Source: JANSXG01 sp024743075 (GTDB lineage: Bacteria > Planctomycetota > Phycisphaerae > Phycisphaerales > UBA1924). From it: DNA of 64,000 bases. Positions 49,178 to 58,478 of this stretch are shown here, one piece after another. The stretch is taken from contig CP159477.1 in assembly GCA_042140185.1 (NCBI GenBank), forward strand, positions 2,170,001 through 2,234,000. The letters are read 5' to 3'. A model generated the notes under the pieces. That model saw only the letters and a program-made list of their open reading frames with translations, did no database searches and was not told the origin of the DNA. Made by a program: the position numbers and the translations under genes. Each line of letters starts with the position of its first letter. Positions within the stretch are counted from its first letter, which is position 1.

Positions 49178-50299
49178 CTACACAGCGCCATCATACCGCT
49201 CTGCCTCACCCAGCCACGGGCGGATCTGCATTCCAAACGAGGTGATCTCACCGCCCGACAGCACCGCCGTCCCCTCGAACTCCCGTTCCGCACCGGTTGA
49301 ACCGCGGACCGTCGCCCGAATACGCACCACCGGCGAGGAGTAGACGCGCAAGCGCTCCGCATCTTCACCCACGCCCTCCATGAACGCTTCGAGCGCCTCC
49401 GCGGCATCGGCGCTCCTTCGCGCCTGCAGGACCGCATCGACCTGTGCCGTTGTCAGCCCGCCAACGGCTTGCAGGACTTCCGACGACGCCGACATGAGAT
49501 GCACCTTGCCGTCGCCGCCGAGACACAGGTCGGCCACGATCGACGCGAACACCGCCTCCTCGATCGCCGGAAGCGCTCGCAGTTCCTCGAGCGCTCGGAT
49601 CGGTCCATCGCGAGCCACGATCCCCATCCGTCGGTAACCTTCGCGCTCCATTCCGTAGCGCCGCGACACGCTGTCCTCGTCGCGCCAGTCCAGGATCTGA
49701 TCGACCGCGCTCGACAGCGCGATCCCGCGCAAGCCTTTCAGTTCGAAGTACCGGCGCAGCTCCTGCTCCTCCACCGTGTTCAGGTTCAGCCCGCCCTGAG
49801 CATCTAGCACACGCACCGTCACGACACGCCCGTCGATCTCGAGAGCCAACCCACCACCCGGAAGGGTCAACCGCCCGTCGCTCGCCCGGTCCTCAGGCGA
49901 CGGCTCGTCAGACGTGCCCACGCCATCGACGATCCCTCCCGGACCGTCGAGTTCCTCCTCGGCTTCCTTCTCGATGTCGTGCCCCGCCGCAGCGAGGAGT
50001 TGGCGCACGATCGGCGGCAGGTCAAGGTTCTCCTCTGGCGCGCCCCCACTCCCGGACCCGCTCGACGAGTCTCGGTCGCGATCCGGCGACCTCCCGGATC
50101 CGTTCGCCTTCGCGATCGACCGGAGCACAATGCTCGACGCGCTCTGCGCCGCTCGTCGGTCCGCGTGCTGCGCAGCCACCGCGCTGGTCTCAACCAGCGA
50201 CGCGCGCAGGACGACCGCGCTGTGCACCGTCATGGCGAACACCGAAGCGACCAGCAACAGCACCAGGATCAGCGCGAAGGCCGAGCGACGAGAACCCAT
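49178..50299 (-). CDS. gspK: GspK minor pseudopilin
   Basis: A 373-residue large pseudopilin, which caps the pseudopilus tip with GspI and GspJ. The prepilin-like leader is short: MGSRRSA, then FALILVLLLVASVFAMTVHSAV as the membrane helix, so the residue before the processing site is Ala rather than the usual Gly. A Ser/Gly-rich loop (RDSSSGSGSGGAPEEN) is followed by the domain with LNLNTVEEQELRRYF and DQILDWRDEDSVSR, the signature helix-hairpin segment of GspK, and later LRALPAIEEAVFASIVADLC. The ORF overlaps the gspJ end by 31 bases. The gap to gspL is 24 bases. Confidence 0.85.
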   Translation of the reverse strand: MGSRRSAFALILVLLLVASVFAMTVHSAVVLRASLVETSAVAAQHADRRAAQSASSIVLRSIAKANGSGRSPDRDRDSSSGSGSGGAPEENLDLPPIVRQLLAAAGHDIEKEAEEELDGPGGIVDGVGTSDEPSPEDRASDGRLTLPGGGLALEIDGRVVTVRVLDAQGGLNLNTVEEQELRRYFELKGLRGIALSSAVDQILDWRDEDSVSRRYGMEREGYRRMGIVARDGPIRALEELRALPAIEEAVFASIVADLCLGGDGKVHLMSASSEVLQAVGGLTTAQVDAVLQARRSADAAEALEAFMEGVGEDAERLRVYSSPVVRIRATVRGSTGAEREFEGTAVLSGGEITSFGMQIRPWLGEAERYDGAV

Positions 50300-50955
50300 A
50301 CCGCCTCCTCTCCCGAGTACCGCACCGTCAGGCGAACGCCATCGTTTCGCTCCGCCTCGGCATCTGTGAACGCGAACCAGCCCGGCCGCGGCCCCGCGCC
50401 GCCTTCGGTCTCGTCGCGTTCTGCATCTTCATCATCTGCAACCGGCGGTCCGTACCGCTCCACTTCGAACGACCCCGCCGCGAGCAGAAGCACCTCGCGC
50501 CGCTCGGCCTCGAAACCATGCCTCGACTCCACCGCCGCATCGCTCCCGAACCGAGTGATGGGCGACTCGATGTACCACAGATCCGCCCGGCCGCCGGACC
50601 GCCGACGAACCTCGTACCGCGCCTCAACGAGCGGCGCATCGCCGAACAGCATCGCCTTCGCCGTCGGGAAAGTGACGCCAGTCTCCGAGAACACAATCCG
50701 CGGCAGGCCGGCTTCGTCCTCATCGTCCACGAGCGGGTCGAGCACGCGGCGCTGCGACCACTGGTCGCGCAGGAACGTCCCGATCCGCTGCAGCTTCAAC
50801 CCCCGCTCGCGCTGCTGGGCCCCGAGCGATGCATCGCCCGCCTGGGTCCACAGCGCGGAGCCAAGCGACGCTACCGCGACGAGCACCGCGATCGCCAGGA
50901 CGACCTCCAACAGCGTGAAACCGAACCGTGTTGATCGCTTCGCTATCGGTGCCAC
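50269..50955 (-). CDS. gspJ: GspJ-like minor pseudopilin
   Basis: A 228-residue pseudopilin. The start is GTG 50955 (APIAKRSTRFG), with GGAGGTG upstream inside the gspI end; a longer upstream frame overlaps gspI and is rejected. The type IV prepilin signal is RFG/FTLLEVVLAIAVLVAVASLG with Gly before the cleavage point and Glu at +5. The C-terminal part has VRRRSGGRADLWYIESPI and PRPGWFAFTDAEAERNDGVRLTVRY, a beta-rich domain as in GspJ. Overlaps gspI by 13 bases and gspK by 31. The J name is from order and length; I and J are hard to tell apart by sequence. Confidence 0.8.
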   Translation of the reverse strand: MAPIAKRSTRFGFTLLEVVLAIAVLVAVASLGSALWTQAGDASLGAQQRERGLKLQRIGTFLRDQWSQRRVLDPLVDDEDEAGLPRIVFSETGVTFPTAKAMLFGDAPLVEARYEVRRRSGGRADLWYIESPITRFGSDAAVESRHGFEAERREVLLLAAGSFEVERYGPPVADDEDAERDETEGGAGPRPGWFAFTDAEAERNDGVRLTVRYSGEEAVWVLVARPSR

Positions 50956-51341
50956 AGGAACGACACCTCCGCTTCGCCTACCACAATCTCGTACCGCCAG
51001 AGTCTCAGTTCGCTCTCGGCCTCGGTCGGAGTGCGCAGCGGGTCGCGCCACAACTGCGGTGAACGGCGCACGGCGTACACCCGCGATGACGAAGCGCTGA
51101 GCGTGCCGCTCCACTCCGCGATGCCGGTTTCCCGATCCACGCGAGCCGGCGGACCGAGCATCCCCGAGATCAGCATGTCGAACACCGCCTGGGCGTCGCG
51201 CTCGTCACGCTGCACCGCCTGCATGCGCTCGCTCGCGATCATCGACCTCGCCCGGATGCCGAGCGTCGCCATCACCGCGCCCGACAGGATGACCACCGCC
51301 AGCACCGCTTCGAGCAGCGTGAAGCCCGCAGCGCGTCGCAT
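50943..51341 (-). CDS. gspI: GspI-like minor pseudopilin
   Basis: A 132-residue pseudopilin with a very short leader, MRRAAG/FTLLEAVLAVVILSGAVMAT, with Gly before the processing site and Glu5. The C-terminal domain is short and beta-rich, with ELRLWRYEIVVGEAEVSFLWHR at the end. It is placed between gspD and gspJ, three bases after the gspD stop in the direction of transcription. In model systems GspI nucleates the tip with J and K. Length (about 120 after processing) fits the family. Confidence 0.82.
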   Translation of the reverse strand: MRRAAGFTLLEAVLAVVILSGAVMATLGIRARSMIASERMQAVQRDERDAQAVFDMLISGMLGPPARVDRETGIAEWSGTLSASSSRVYAVRRSPQLWRDPLRTPTEAESELRLWRYEIVVGEAEVSFLWHR

Positions 51342-51344
51342 CGC

Positions 51345-53714
51345 TCAGCCCTCGCGCCGAGAGCCAGAATCGAGCAGGCCCGCGATCACACGCGTCACAC
51401 CCTCGCCGATGCGCCAGCCCGGCACCACCCGGCGGAGCCCCTGCGGGGCCCGGTCCTCGCCCACCGACTCCAGCATCTGACGCAGGATCGGCGGCAGCTC
51501 GACCGGCCTCCGCTCCTCATCGGACGCCTCGCTCGGCTGATCCGGCGCTCCAGACTCATTCGAATCGTCCCCGTTGATGAACAGCCGGGGGACTGCGGTT
51601 GGGATCTCCCGACCCGAAACCAGTTCGCCCTCAGACGCTCGGCGAAGCATACCCTCGGGCAGTTCGTCCTGCCGGCTCAACAGGGCCGCACGCACCGCCC
51701 ACGCCGCCTCAAGGAACGAGTCCACGGTCTGCGTCGCCGACGCCGGATCGCTCATGACCCGTGGGGTCAGGGTCAGGATGATCTCCGTTCGGTCTTCCAC
51801 GCTGTCCACGCTCTGGAACGCCGGGCCGAAGAGCGGCAGGTCGCCGAGGAAGGGGATCTTGGAAACCGAGTCGTTCGTGCGCGACTCGATGAAGCCTCCA
51901 AGCACGATTGTCCGCCCGTGCGGCACCATCGCGAGGGTGTCGAGTTTCCTCGTGGTAAACGTCGGACCGAGATCGTTCGACGCCCCGACATCCGTGATCT
52001 CCTGCACGATCTTCAGCTCGACCAGTCCGCTCTCGTTCACCCGCGGCGTCACCTCGAGGATCACGCCGGTGTCGCGATACTCGATGCTGCGCCGAATAGC
52101 GGTGTCACCGTCAACCTGCGCATTGCTGTCGACATCCGCCTGCACGATCGGCACCGAACCGCCGACCTGAAACTCGGCGGTCGCGCCGTTCAGGACCGTG
52201 AATTTCGGCTGGCTGACAATGTTCACCGTCGACTCAGACTGCAGCGCCTGCACGATCGCGACCCCGCTGGTCCCAACGAGGAACGCGCTGCCAGTCGGGT
52301 CCGACAGCAAGCCAGGCGAGCCGCCGAGTTCCAGCGTGCCGAGCCCCTTGAGCGCCTCCTCAAGGAAGTACTCCACGCCGTAGCGCAGCGTGTCGTTCAG
52401 CGTGACCTCCGCGATCACCGCCTCCAGCGTGATCTGTTGCTGGGGCCGATCAACGACGCGGAGGACCTCGAGCAGGTCCTGGTAATCGCTCATCGTCGCG
52501 TGGACGAGGAGCAGCTCGCCCGCGTTGTCCCAGACCAGTTTCATCTTGTCCGAATCAACCTGCAGCGACTCCGGTCCCAGGGCGAGACGCGACTCGAAGA
52601 ACGAATTGATCAGCGATTGCAATTCCTGAGCCGGGTAGTGCTGGATCCGGTAGGCGAACCGGTACCGCGATTCCTCAGCCCGCGCGGTGTCCACCTGCCG
52701 GATGAGCGTTTCCAGCTTGTCGATGACCGACGCGTCCTTGGCGATCACGATCAGCCGGTCGCTGCCCTCCACCGGGATGAACGCCGCAAGCGATTGCCCA
52801 CGCGCCCTCAGCCCGGTCCCCTGCACGAGCTGTTCGAGCAGAACCACCGCCTCCGCCGGATCCCGATCTGAAAGGCGGTACGTCAGGATCTCCACGCCGT
52901 CGAACTCCGGCACATCGACCGCGCTCAGAACATCGCTCGCGCGATTCAGCTGGCGAACGGTGTCGATGAGCACCACAGTCTGGCCGACCGGCACCTGCAC
53001 CGACCCGGTCGACATGATCGGCTCCAGCAGCGGTTTCACATCCGCCGGCGCGAGATAACGGAGCCGACGCACGCGAATCGCCACGCCGTCGCTGTCCAGG
53101 AGCGTCCGCGCACGCAGGATCGGCGTCGCCGTCTCCCGAGACATTCCCGCGGTCTTGCGCACCGTCAGCACGCCCGCTTCGTCGTTGATCGCCCAGCCGT
53201 GCAGCATGCTCAGCACCCCGAGCAGGTCCTGCACATCGCCGGTGGTCATCTCTGAATCGATGTCCATCGAGATCTGATCGTTGATCCCGGGATCGATCAC
53301 GAAATCACGCTCGAGGTACTCGCCGATCAGCACCCGCAGCACGTCCTGCGCGTTCGCCTTGTTCGCGGCATACTTCACCCGCACCAGTTCGCCCGGGTTC
53401 TCACGCATAAGACGCGCATCGCCGTTGCCGCGGTCCGGCATTCCAACACCGTTCCCCAGCGACTCCCGACTCAGCATCACCGGGCCGCTACCGCTCCGTG
53501 CATTGTCCGGTCGCACCGCGAGCATCTCAGAGATGTAGCGATCACCGGCGTCGTACTCCGCGAACGGGCGCACCGCACGAGGCGCATCGCTGGTCAGGGG
53601 CGCCGGTCCGTCGTCTACGCACCCCGACGCGCCGATCCCGAGCAAAAGGCCGCTCAAGGCGAGAAGAGTTCGGGCCGAGCCCAAGCCGAGATTTGTGCAG
53701 GTTCCGATCCGCAT
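51345..53714 (-). CDS. gspD: Type II secretion secretin
   Basis: A 789-residue outer-membrane channel protein. The leader MRIGTCTNLGLGSARTLLAL with LLLGIGASGC is a lipoprotein signal (Cys32), so a separate pilotin may not be needed. N-domains follow: VRVKYAANKANAQDVLRVLIGEYL (N0-like) and several N1-type KH-fold repeats (RRLRYLAPADVKPLLEPIMSTG, RLSDRDPAEAVVLLEQLV, RIQHYPAQELQSLINSFFE). The secretin core has ITLEAVIAEVTLNDTLRYGVEYFL, VNIVSQPKFTVLNGATAEFQVGGSVPI, GVILEVTPRVNESGLVELKIVQEI, and MVPHGRTIVLGGFIESRTNDSVSKIPFLGDLPLFG, the signature. A C-terminal extension of about 140 residues is polar. It is the only secretin in the window and might serve both assembly operons. Confidence 0.93.
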   Translation of the reverse strand: MRIGTCTNLGLGSARTLLALSGLLLGIGASGCVDDGPAPLTSDAPRAVRPFAEYDAGDRYISEMLAVRPDNARSGSGPVMLSRESLGNGVGMPDRGNGDARLMRENPGELVRVKYAANKANAQDVLRVLIGEYLERDFVIDPGINDQISMDIDSEMTTGDVQDLLGVLSMLHGWAINDEAGVLTVRKTAGMSRETATPILRARTLLDSDGVAIRVRRLRYLAPADVKPLLEPIMSTGSVQVPVGQTVVLIDTVRQLNRASDVLSAVDVPEFDGVEILTYRLSDRDPAEAVVLLEQLVQGTGLRARGQSLAAFIPVEGSDRLIVIAKDASVIDKLETLIRQVDTARAEESRYRFAYRIQHYPAQELQSLINSFFESRLALGPESLQVDSDKMKLVWDNAGELLLVHATMSDYQDLLEVLRVVDRPQQQITLEAVIAEVTLNDTLRYGVEYFLEEALKGLGTLELGGSPGLLSDPTGSAFLVGTSGVAIVQALQSESTVNIVSQPKFTVLNGATAEFQVGGSVPIVQADVDSNAQVDGDTAIRRSIEYRDTGVILEVTPRVNESGLVELKIVQEITDVGASNDLGPTFTTRKLDTLAMVPHGRTIVLGGFIESRTNDSVSKIPFLGDLPLFGPAFQSVDSVEDRTEIILTLTPRVMSDPASATQTVDSFLEAAWAVRAALLSRQDELPEGMLRRASEGELVSGREIPTAVPRLFINGDDSNESGAPDQPSEASDEERRPVELPPILRQMLESVGEDRAPQGLRRVVPGWRIGEGVTRVIAGLLDSGSRREG

Positions 53715-53741
53715 GCGCCGCTCCTTCAGCCAAACACCCGG

Positions 53742-54989
53742 TCAGCCCGAGGCGATATCCGTCATCGCCAGCATACCGACGACGAGACTGTAAACCACCC
53801 ACCCGACGCTCGCCGAAAGCAGCAGGATGATCCCAGGCTCCATCAAGGTCAGAAGGGTCTGCGTGATCCGCTCCTGACGCTGCACACACAGCGCAGAAGC
53901 CCGTCGCAACGATTCGGCCAGTTCTCCTGTCCGAACACCAACCCCCACCACCGCCCCGACCATAGGGGGCAGCACGCCGCCGCCCTCGCCGCCGCGAAGA
54001 GCCTCAGCCAGGTCTTCGCCCTCACGCACCCGCGACCTCGCCCGTTCCAGCCGACGACGGATCTCACGCGATCGGGCCACATCGACACTCTGGTCGAGCG
54101 CCTCCAACACGTCCCCGCCGCCCTCGACCATCGAGGCAAGCACATCGCAAACCAACCCAGACTGATGATGCCAGATCAGGCTGCCCACCACCGGCAGCCG
54201 GAGCAGCCGGCGTGACAACGCCCCCGCCCGCTCCTCATCGAGCAGCCGGCGGCGCATCGCGACGAGCACCGCCGTGACCACGCCGAGGACCGGCAACAAC
54301 CACAGCAGCGTTTCGCTCGCCCGAAGCGTCAGCACGGTCTGCCACGGCAGCTCACCGCCAAGCGCCGTCAGCGTCGTCTCGAACTTCGGCACCACGAACG
54401 TCGCCAGAACCCACAGCACCACAACGGTCGCGACGACGAGAATCGTGGGATAGATCAATCGACCGACGACCACGCCGCGCACCCGCTGCGCATCGGTGAT
54501 CGAACGCTGCACGAGGTCGCAGGCGTGACCCAATCTCCCCGAGCGCCTCCCCGCTCCGGATGATCGCGATGTGATGCTCATCGGCCAGCCCCTTGCCCGC
54601 CCGGTCTGCGCTCACGCGCACGATCGCCTCCGACAGCGCATCGCCGCGCGCAGTCGCTCTCGCACGTCCAGACACACTCGATTCAGCCGGTCACCCGGAG
54701 CGCCGCCGGCCATCTCCTGCATCGCCGTCTCGATCGGCACGTTGGAACCGACCATGTACGCCAGAGTCTCAAAGAACCACAGCCGGTCCTGACCGCTCAC
54801 CCGTCGCCCGCCGACGCTCGCCCGAAGCGCGTCCAGCAGGTGCACCGGACGCACCCGCACCGCCAGCAGCCCCTGGTCACGCAGCGCGTCCCGCAGTTCC
54901 CGCTCGTCCGAGGCCTCACGAACGCCCCGGACCATCGAGCCCCCCGACGCCTTCAGTGGCACCGCCGTGTACGCGAACTGCGTGCTCAT
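53742..54989 (-). CDS. gspF: GspF platform protein, reading frame broken twice
   Basis: Corrected, 415 residues, the polytopic platform around which pseudopilins assemble. Three frames in series make one protein: ATG 54989 MSTQFAYTAVPLKASGG to FFETLAYMVGSNVPIETAMQEM and LDVRERLRA; then GDALSEAIVRVSADRAGKG to SGEALGEIG; then HACDLVQRSITDAQRVRGVVVGRL with helices YPTILVVATVVVLWVLATFVVP and LLLSASVGWVVYSLVVGMLA. The first join (54644-54645) needs one more G, the second (54529-54531) one less G, so total length is unchanged. The two repeats of the GspF domain are both recognisable. The gspE stop overlaps its start by four bases. If the breaks were real the system would be inactive; sequencing error is more likely. 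Confidence 0.85.
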
Positions 54990-56640
54990 CCGTCGACCTC
55001 GTTGGCCGACTCGTCACCCAGCACGCGAACGACCTCGGCCCGGTCCGTCACACCACGAGCCACCAGTTCCTCCGCCGCCGCTTCCATCGGCACGAACCCA
55101 TCCGCCATCATCGCCTCGCGGATCGACCGCTCGTCGGCCCCCTCCACCATGCACCGTTTAATCGCGGGCGTCATCCCCGAGAACTCCATTACCGCGATCC
55201 GCCCGCGATAACCGTTCCCGTCGGCGCTGCGTTTGCGCAGCAGCCGCTGGGCGCTCACCCCCTCAACCGCCGCGTTCACGAGGTACGGCTCAACGCCCAT
55301 GTCCACCAGACGCACGAACGACGACGGCACATCGTTCGTGTGAAGTGTGCTCAGCACCATGTGCCCTGTCAGCGCCGCCTGAAACGCCATCTGCGCCGTC
55401 TCTGTGTCCCGGATTTCGCCCACCAGAATCACGTCCGGGTCGTGACGCAGCACATGGCGCAGCGTGTTCCCGAAAGTCAGATTGATCGCCGGGTTCACCT
55501 GGATCTGGTTCACACCCGTCATCGCAAACTCGACCGGGTCCTCGACGGTCATCACCTTCCGCTCGCGGGTCACCAAGCGGCGCAGGATCGCGTACAGAGT
55601 CGTCGTTTTGCCGGATCCCGTCGGCCCCGTCACGAGCAGCATGCCGTTCGGCCGCATCGCGGTGCCCACGATCCGCTTCACCTGCTCGCCGCCGAATCCG
55701 AGTTCCTCCAGCGTGATCTCGCCCAGCTTCTGCCGGTCCTGGATACGGATCGCCGCGTCCTGCCCATACAGCGTCGGCACGATGCTCACACGCATGTCCA
55801 CGTTCCGCCCGCGCAGACGCATCCGGATACGCCCGTCCTGCGCACGCCTCCGCTCGGCCAGATCCAGCGAAGCCATGATCTTGATCCGGCTGATCAGCGC
55901 CTCGTACAACTCGCCCGGCGGCGGCGGCTGGTCCGCCAGCATCCCGTCGACTCGCAGACGCAGGTCGATCCGTCGATCGAACCGCTCCAGGTGGATGTCC
56001 GATGCGCCCAGATCCATCGCTCGCTCGACGATCTGGTTAAAGAACCGGATCACCGGTGCTTCCGACGCCATGTCACGAAGCTGGGCCACTTCCGAACTCG
56101 CATCGACCGTCGCGCCGCGACCCGACGCACCGTGATCCTCGACCGCTCGCGCTTCGAAGACCCGGTCGATCGACTTCTGTGTGGTGATCACGACGTCACG
56201 CAGATCCGACCCCAGCCGGCTCAACACCGAACGCAGCGCGTGCTTGGAGCCCGGGTCCGAAACAGCGAGCCGCAGTCCGTCCTGCACATCACCGAGAACC
56301 AGCATGCCGTTCGAACGCTGGAACGCGTGCGGCACACCGTCGTGCACCGTGACCTCGCCCGCTGTGCCGTCATCCCCAACGCTCCACATCTCTACGCCGC
56401 ACATCTCGGCGAGCGCCGAAGCAAGGCGATCCTCGCCGACCAGACCGAGATCCAGCGCGGTGCGCAGCACCGTGCAGTCCTGCGCGAAGCCACCTCGCGA
56501 ACCAGCGCGATATCCTGCTCCGACAACACCCCGCGCTCCGCCAGTTGTTCAGGAGCCGAATCCGTATCGAACGACAGCAGTCGCAGCGCCGCGGCACCGC
56601 CGCGCTTATCGCTCACCGTGCCGTTCGCGCTCCGCTCCAT
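54986..56640 (-). CDS. gspE: GspE secretion ATPase without the zinc cysteines, frame broken once
   Basis: Corrected, 551 residues. ATG 56640 gives MERSANGTVSDKRGGAAALR and LAERGVLSEQDIALVREVAS; the other frame continues AQDCTVLRTALDLGLVGEDR. The join at 56485-56486 needs one more G (TCGGCGC for TCGCGC). The N1E-like region leads to the ATPase: APVIRFFNQIVERAMDLGASDIHLERF, Walker A GPTGSGKTTTLYAILRR, EDPVEFAMTGVNQIQVN, Walker B DPDVILVGEIRDTET and LSTLHTNDVPSSF. After the Walker region the usual CxxC pair zinc element is missing; VSAQRLLRKRSADGNGYRGRIAV runs straight through. It overlaps gspF by four bases and powers this type II system. Confidence 0.88.
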
Positions 56641-56656
56641 CAGTCTCCCGCTCCGT

Positions 56657-57082
56657 TCAACGGTTCTCGAGGTCCGACGCGTCGCCCTCGCCCCCAGGCC
56701 GACCGTCCGATCCGTACGACAGGATCACGTAGTCAAAGTCCGGGTCATCCAGCGAGTACACGAAGTCGTTGCCCCACGCGTCCTTGGGCAGCTCGCGCAT
56801 CCCCAGAAAATTCCGCCACTCCGAGGCCGTATCACCCTCCGGACGCTCGACCAGCACGCGCAGGCCCTCTTCCTCTGTTGGCAGCCTCTTCATGGTCATG
56901 CGGAACTCCTCGATCGCCGTCGAGAGCTGCTGCAATTGCGCCTTCGTCGTCTTCACCTGACCGCCCGCGAACGCGCCGGTCAGACGCGGCGCGAACAGCG
57001 CGACCAGCAGGCCGATGATCGCCAGCACCACCAGCATCTCGAGCAGGCTGAACCCGCGCTGAACCGTTTCCCGTCGTCTCAT
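56657..57082 (-). CDS. gspG: GspG major pseudopilin
   Basis: A 141-residue pseudopilin, the main subunit of the type II pseudopilus. I choose ATG 57082 (MRRRETVQRG), since the longer frame overlaps gspH. The prepilin site is QRG/FSLLEMLVVLAIIGLLVALFAP, with Gly at -1 and Glu at +5. The body shows GQVKTTKAQLQQLSTAIEEFRM, RLPTEEEGLRVLVERPEG and KDAWGNDFVYSLDD with YGSDGRPGGEGDASDLENR at the end, the calcium-binding C-terminal loop of GspG. It is four bases after gspH and 16 bases before gspE, all in one operon. Confidence 0.93.
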   Translation of the reverse strand: MRRRETVQRGFSLLEMLVVLAIIGLLVALFAPRLTGAFAGGQVKTTKAQLQQLSTAIEEFRMTMKRLPTEEEGLRVLVERPEGDTASEWRNFLGMRELPKDAWGNDFVYSLDDPDFDYVILSYGSDGRPGGEGDASDLENR

Positions 57083-57086
57083 CCAG

Positions 57087-57632
57087 TCAGTTCCTCGTAC
57101 CGCGTACATCAACCGATGGTGCTCCCGAAACAGGGTCGAACCGAACCAACCAGAGTCTACCGCCAAGTCCGCTCCCCGCCTCACCGTCCACGCCCGGCAG
57201 CGGCTTCAGCAGACCAAGATCAAACGCCCGCTGCACGTCCAGCCCCGGCCCGGCAAACCGAAGCACCAGTCCGTCGGCACGCCCATCCGGACCAAACTGC
57301 ACCCGCAGCCGCTCCACCTCGCGCCCCTCCTCGTCGAGCGCTCGCAGGCCCGCGACGGGCAGGACCTTCGCATCCCCCACCCCGTCCACGCGGATCGACT
57401 CGTCCCTCAACTCCACCGCAACCGCGATCGGCCTGCCTTGTTGCATCGCCTCCACACGCGACTCGATCAGCACACGCTCGAGGGTTCGCACGGCTTCGTC
57501 CAGCCGGCGCCCTTCAGCGCCCGCTCCCAGACGCACCACCGCGACCGTACTCATCAGCCCGATCAGCGCGAGCACCACCACCAGTTCCAGCAGTGAAAAC
57601 GCCCTCGAACGCCCTCGCACTCGACCACTCAC
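57087..57632 (-). CDS. gspH: GspH-like minor pseudopilin
   Basis: A 181-residue pseudopilin starting at GTG 57632 and overlapping the dockerin gene stop (GTGA). The N-terminus is SGRVRGRSRA/FSLLELVVVLALIGLMSTVAV: Phe and Glu5 are conserved, but the residue before the cleavage point is Ala rather than Gly, which prepilin peptidases accept less well. The soluble part is beta-rich (GRPIAVAVELRDESIRVDGV, RVQFGPDGRADGLVLRFAG). The order H-G-E-F is a variant of the usual operon. Name from position and length. Confidence 0.8.
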   Translation of the reverse strand: MSGRVRGRSRAFSLLELVVVLALIGLMSTVAVVRLGAGAEGRRLDEAVRTLERVLIESRVEAMQQGRPIAVAVELRDESIRVDGVGDAKVLPVAGLRALDEEGREVERLRVQFGPDGRADGLVLRFAGPGLDVQRAFDLGLLKPLPGVDGEAGSGLGGRLWLVRFDPVSGAPSVDVRGTRN

Positions 57633-58372
57633 GTCCGGTTCCGAAGCACGCCGATCACATCGCGGATATCAACCTTCCCGTCCTTGTTCGCATCAGCACG
57701 CGCGGCAGGCACCACCCGAAACGAAGCGCCCGACATGACCCGAAGGATCTCCGCGGCGTCCTTGATCGTGATCCGACCGTCGCCGTCCACGTCGTAGTTG
57801 GGCGTGTCGTCCACTTCCCCGCCGTCGCCGTCGCCGCCGCCGACCGAACCACCCGAATCCTCCGGATCATTCGTCAAACGAAGATCCAGCGGCGCGGTCG
57901 GGATCAGATCGATCGGAAAAGGCAGGTCGCCGATGAAGTCGGGCAATTCCTGACCGTTGAACTGGTAGTTGAACACCTCGCCGCCCTGGTTCAGCGTGCC
58001 CAGACGCTTGTACACGACGTTGGTGCTCTGCCGGTAGAACCGAAACTCCACCGTCTCGCCAACCGCCGGCCCCTCCTGCTCCTCGGTCGACGGATCATCC
58101 CCGAACACAACCACCGAGTACTCGAGCGACTCCGCGCTCTCCACGGTGAACTGGAACACCTCTGAGACAATCTGCCCGTTGTAGAACGCGGCGATCTGGT
58201 CGCCATCCACGGGCACCGGCGCGTCCGAACTGAGGCGGAGCACACCGGCAACGCGCTCGCGGACCAGCGTGCCGCCACCGGGCACGAACTGCCCCAGCGA
58301 CTCCCCGGCCAGCAGGGTGATGCCGAGCAGAAACGCGAGGATCGAAAGCCGACTCGGTTTGATCGTGTTCAT
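57629..58372 (-). CDS. Secreted dockerin type I domain protein
   Basis: A 247-residue exported protein; ATG 58372 begins MNTIKPSRLSILAFLLGITLLAGESLGQ, a signal peptide. The middle is a beta-sandwich-like region without a family name (VLRLSSDAPVPVDGDQIAAF, SLEYSVVVFGDDPS), followed by a Gly/Asp linker. The C-terminus is a dockerin: DVDGDGRITIKDAAEILRVM and ADANKDGKVDIRDVIGVLRN, two EF-hand-like calcium loops in the canonical duplicated arrangement. Dockerins usually bind cohesins; no cohesin is apparent in the window. The gene lies directly upstream of gspH with overlapping stop/start, so it is probably a component or substrate of this secretion system. Confidence 0.88.
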   Translation of the reverse strand: MNTIKPSRLSILAFLLGITLLAGESLGQFVPGGGTLVRERVAGVLRLSSDAPVPVDGDQIAAFYNGQIVSEVFQFTVESAESLEYSVVVFGDDPSTEEQEGPAVGETVEFRFYRQSTNVVYKRLGTLNQGGEVFNYQFNGQELPDFIGDLPFPIDLIPTAPLDLRLTNDPEDSGGSVGGGDGDGGEVDDTPNYDVDGDGRITIKDAAEILRVMSGASFRVVPAARADANKDGKVDIRDVIGVLRNRT

Positions 58373-58410
58373 CGCTGTTGCTCCCGCGAACCATGGTACC
58401 AGCCGCGGCT

Positions 58411-58446
58411 CCAAAAACGAAAAGCGGCGCCCCGAAGAGCGCCGCC
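58411..58446 (-). terminator. Intrinsic terminator after the surface protein gene
   Basis: On the minus strand GCGGCGC and GCGCCGC pair around a UUCG-type loop (the stem is plus 58424-58445), followed by TTTTCGTTTTT (plus 58413-58423). This is a textbook intrinsic terminator 30-70 bases after the stop of the large surface-protein gene at 58479. It suggests that the dockerin-gsp operon has its own promoter in the short region just downstream, or depends on read-through. Confidence 0.8.
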
Positions 58447-58478
58447 GGGAAGAGAGCCTCCCAACCCCGTCGATTCAC

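Noticed and set aside
54593..58165. Open frame of nearly 1,200 codons on the plus strand across gspF-gspH
   Set aside because: Antisense shadow of the type II operon, with Arg/Pro/His-rich low-complexity translation.
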